15,186 bases of DNA, taken from positions 1 to 15,186 of the forward strand of contig JACQVT010000035.1 of the NCBI GenBank assembly GCA_016209665.1, in the 5' to 3' direction. The translations under genes and the position numbers were made by a program. This DNA comes from Planctomycetota bacterium (GTDB lineage: Bacteria > Planctomycetota > Phycisphaerae > UBA1845 > PWPN01). Positions 15,166 to 15,186 of this stretch are shown one piece after another; position 1 is the stretch's first letter; each line of letters starts with the position of its first letter. A model generated the notes under the pieces. The model searched no databases, was not told the DNA's origin, and saw nothing but the letters and a program-made list of their open reading frames with translations.

Positions 15166-15186
15166 ATGGTGAGCGCGATCAAACAG
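15166..15186 (+). CDS. Start of an unidentified gene running off the window
   Basis: ATG 15166 opens the reading MVSAIKQ, still open at the right edge. No Shine-Dalgarno sequence precedes it, and the -10 box is at leaderless distance; GTG 15169 is an alternative start. Too short for any family call. Confidence 0.4.

Overview
The window is a GC-rich piece of bacterial chromosome (roughly two thirds G+C by eye) with dense, short-spaced operons. The gene content and layout suggest a Planctomycetota bacterium, probably a Phycisphaerae-like lineage: a DUF58 plus BatA-like von Willebrand factor pair, a signal-peptide ADP-ribosylglycohydrolase lipoprotein, a lutABC lactate set, and clean TATAAT boxes in an otherwise GC-rich background. 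This is an inference from gene style; there is no rRNA or marker gene to prove it.

Layout. Positions 2-2712 (+): the 3' part of a DUF58 gene overlaps a BatA-like membrane VWA gene by ATGA. Positions 2736-3173 (+): a TATAAT box, a 102-residue AF2212-antitoxin-like protein, and an overlapping small second ORF that is broken by one base or frameshifts. Positions 3227-4348 (-): a lipoprotein of the ADP-ribosylglycohydrolase family, divergent from a STAS-domain protein at 4440-4799 (+); a near-symmetric -10 element lies between them. Positions 4800-5192: a gap of about 390 bases with an AT-rich island and a dyad, but no convincing gene. Positions 5193-8696 (+): a three-helix membrane protein, then lutA, lutB and lutC for oxidation of lactate to pyruvate. 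lutB and lutC are separated by a 14-base tandem repeat and a hairpin with a T-run. Positions 8686-11450 (-): a three-gene lipid-type operon, transcribed as KAS III-like protein, then membrane methyltransferase, then extended SDR dehydrogenase. Positions 11616-15049 (+): a MacA-like adaptor, a MacB/LolD-type ATPase and a MacB-type permease, with an octamer repeat and long inverted repeat between ATPase and permease. Positions 15154-15186: a TATAAT box followed by an ATG at leaderless distance, the start of a gene that runs off the window.

How it works together. The LutABC proteins form a recognisable soluble iron-sulfur lactate-oxidising complex. The MacA/ATPase/permease trio should form a periplasm-spanning export or lipoprotein-handling pump; no TolC-type outer-membrane gene is present here. 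The minus-strand trio looks like a small biosynthetic unit acting on a fatty acyl or ketoacyl substrate, but its KAS III lacks the usual His and Asn, so the chemistry is open.

No obviously new defence or mobile system is visible. The best candidates for a second look are the KAS III with a Cys-Ser-Tyr set in place of Cys-His-Asn and its two partners, the -1 frameshift site in the small ORF pair, and the repeat-plus-palindrome spacers that sit right at a stop codon in two unrelated operons.
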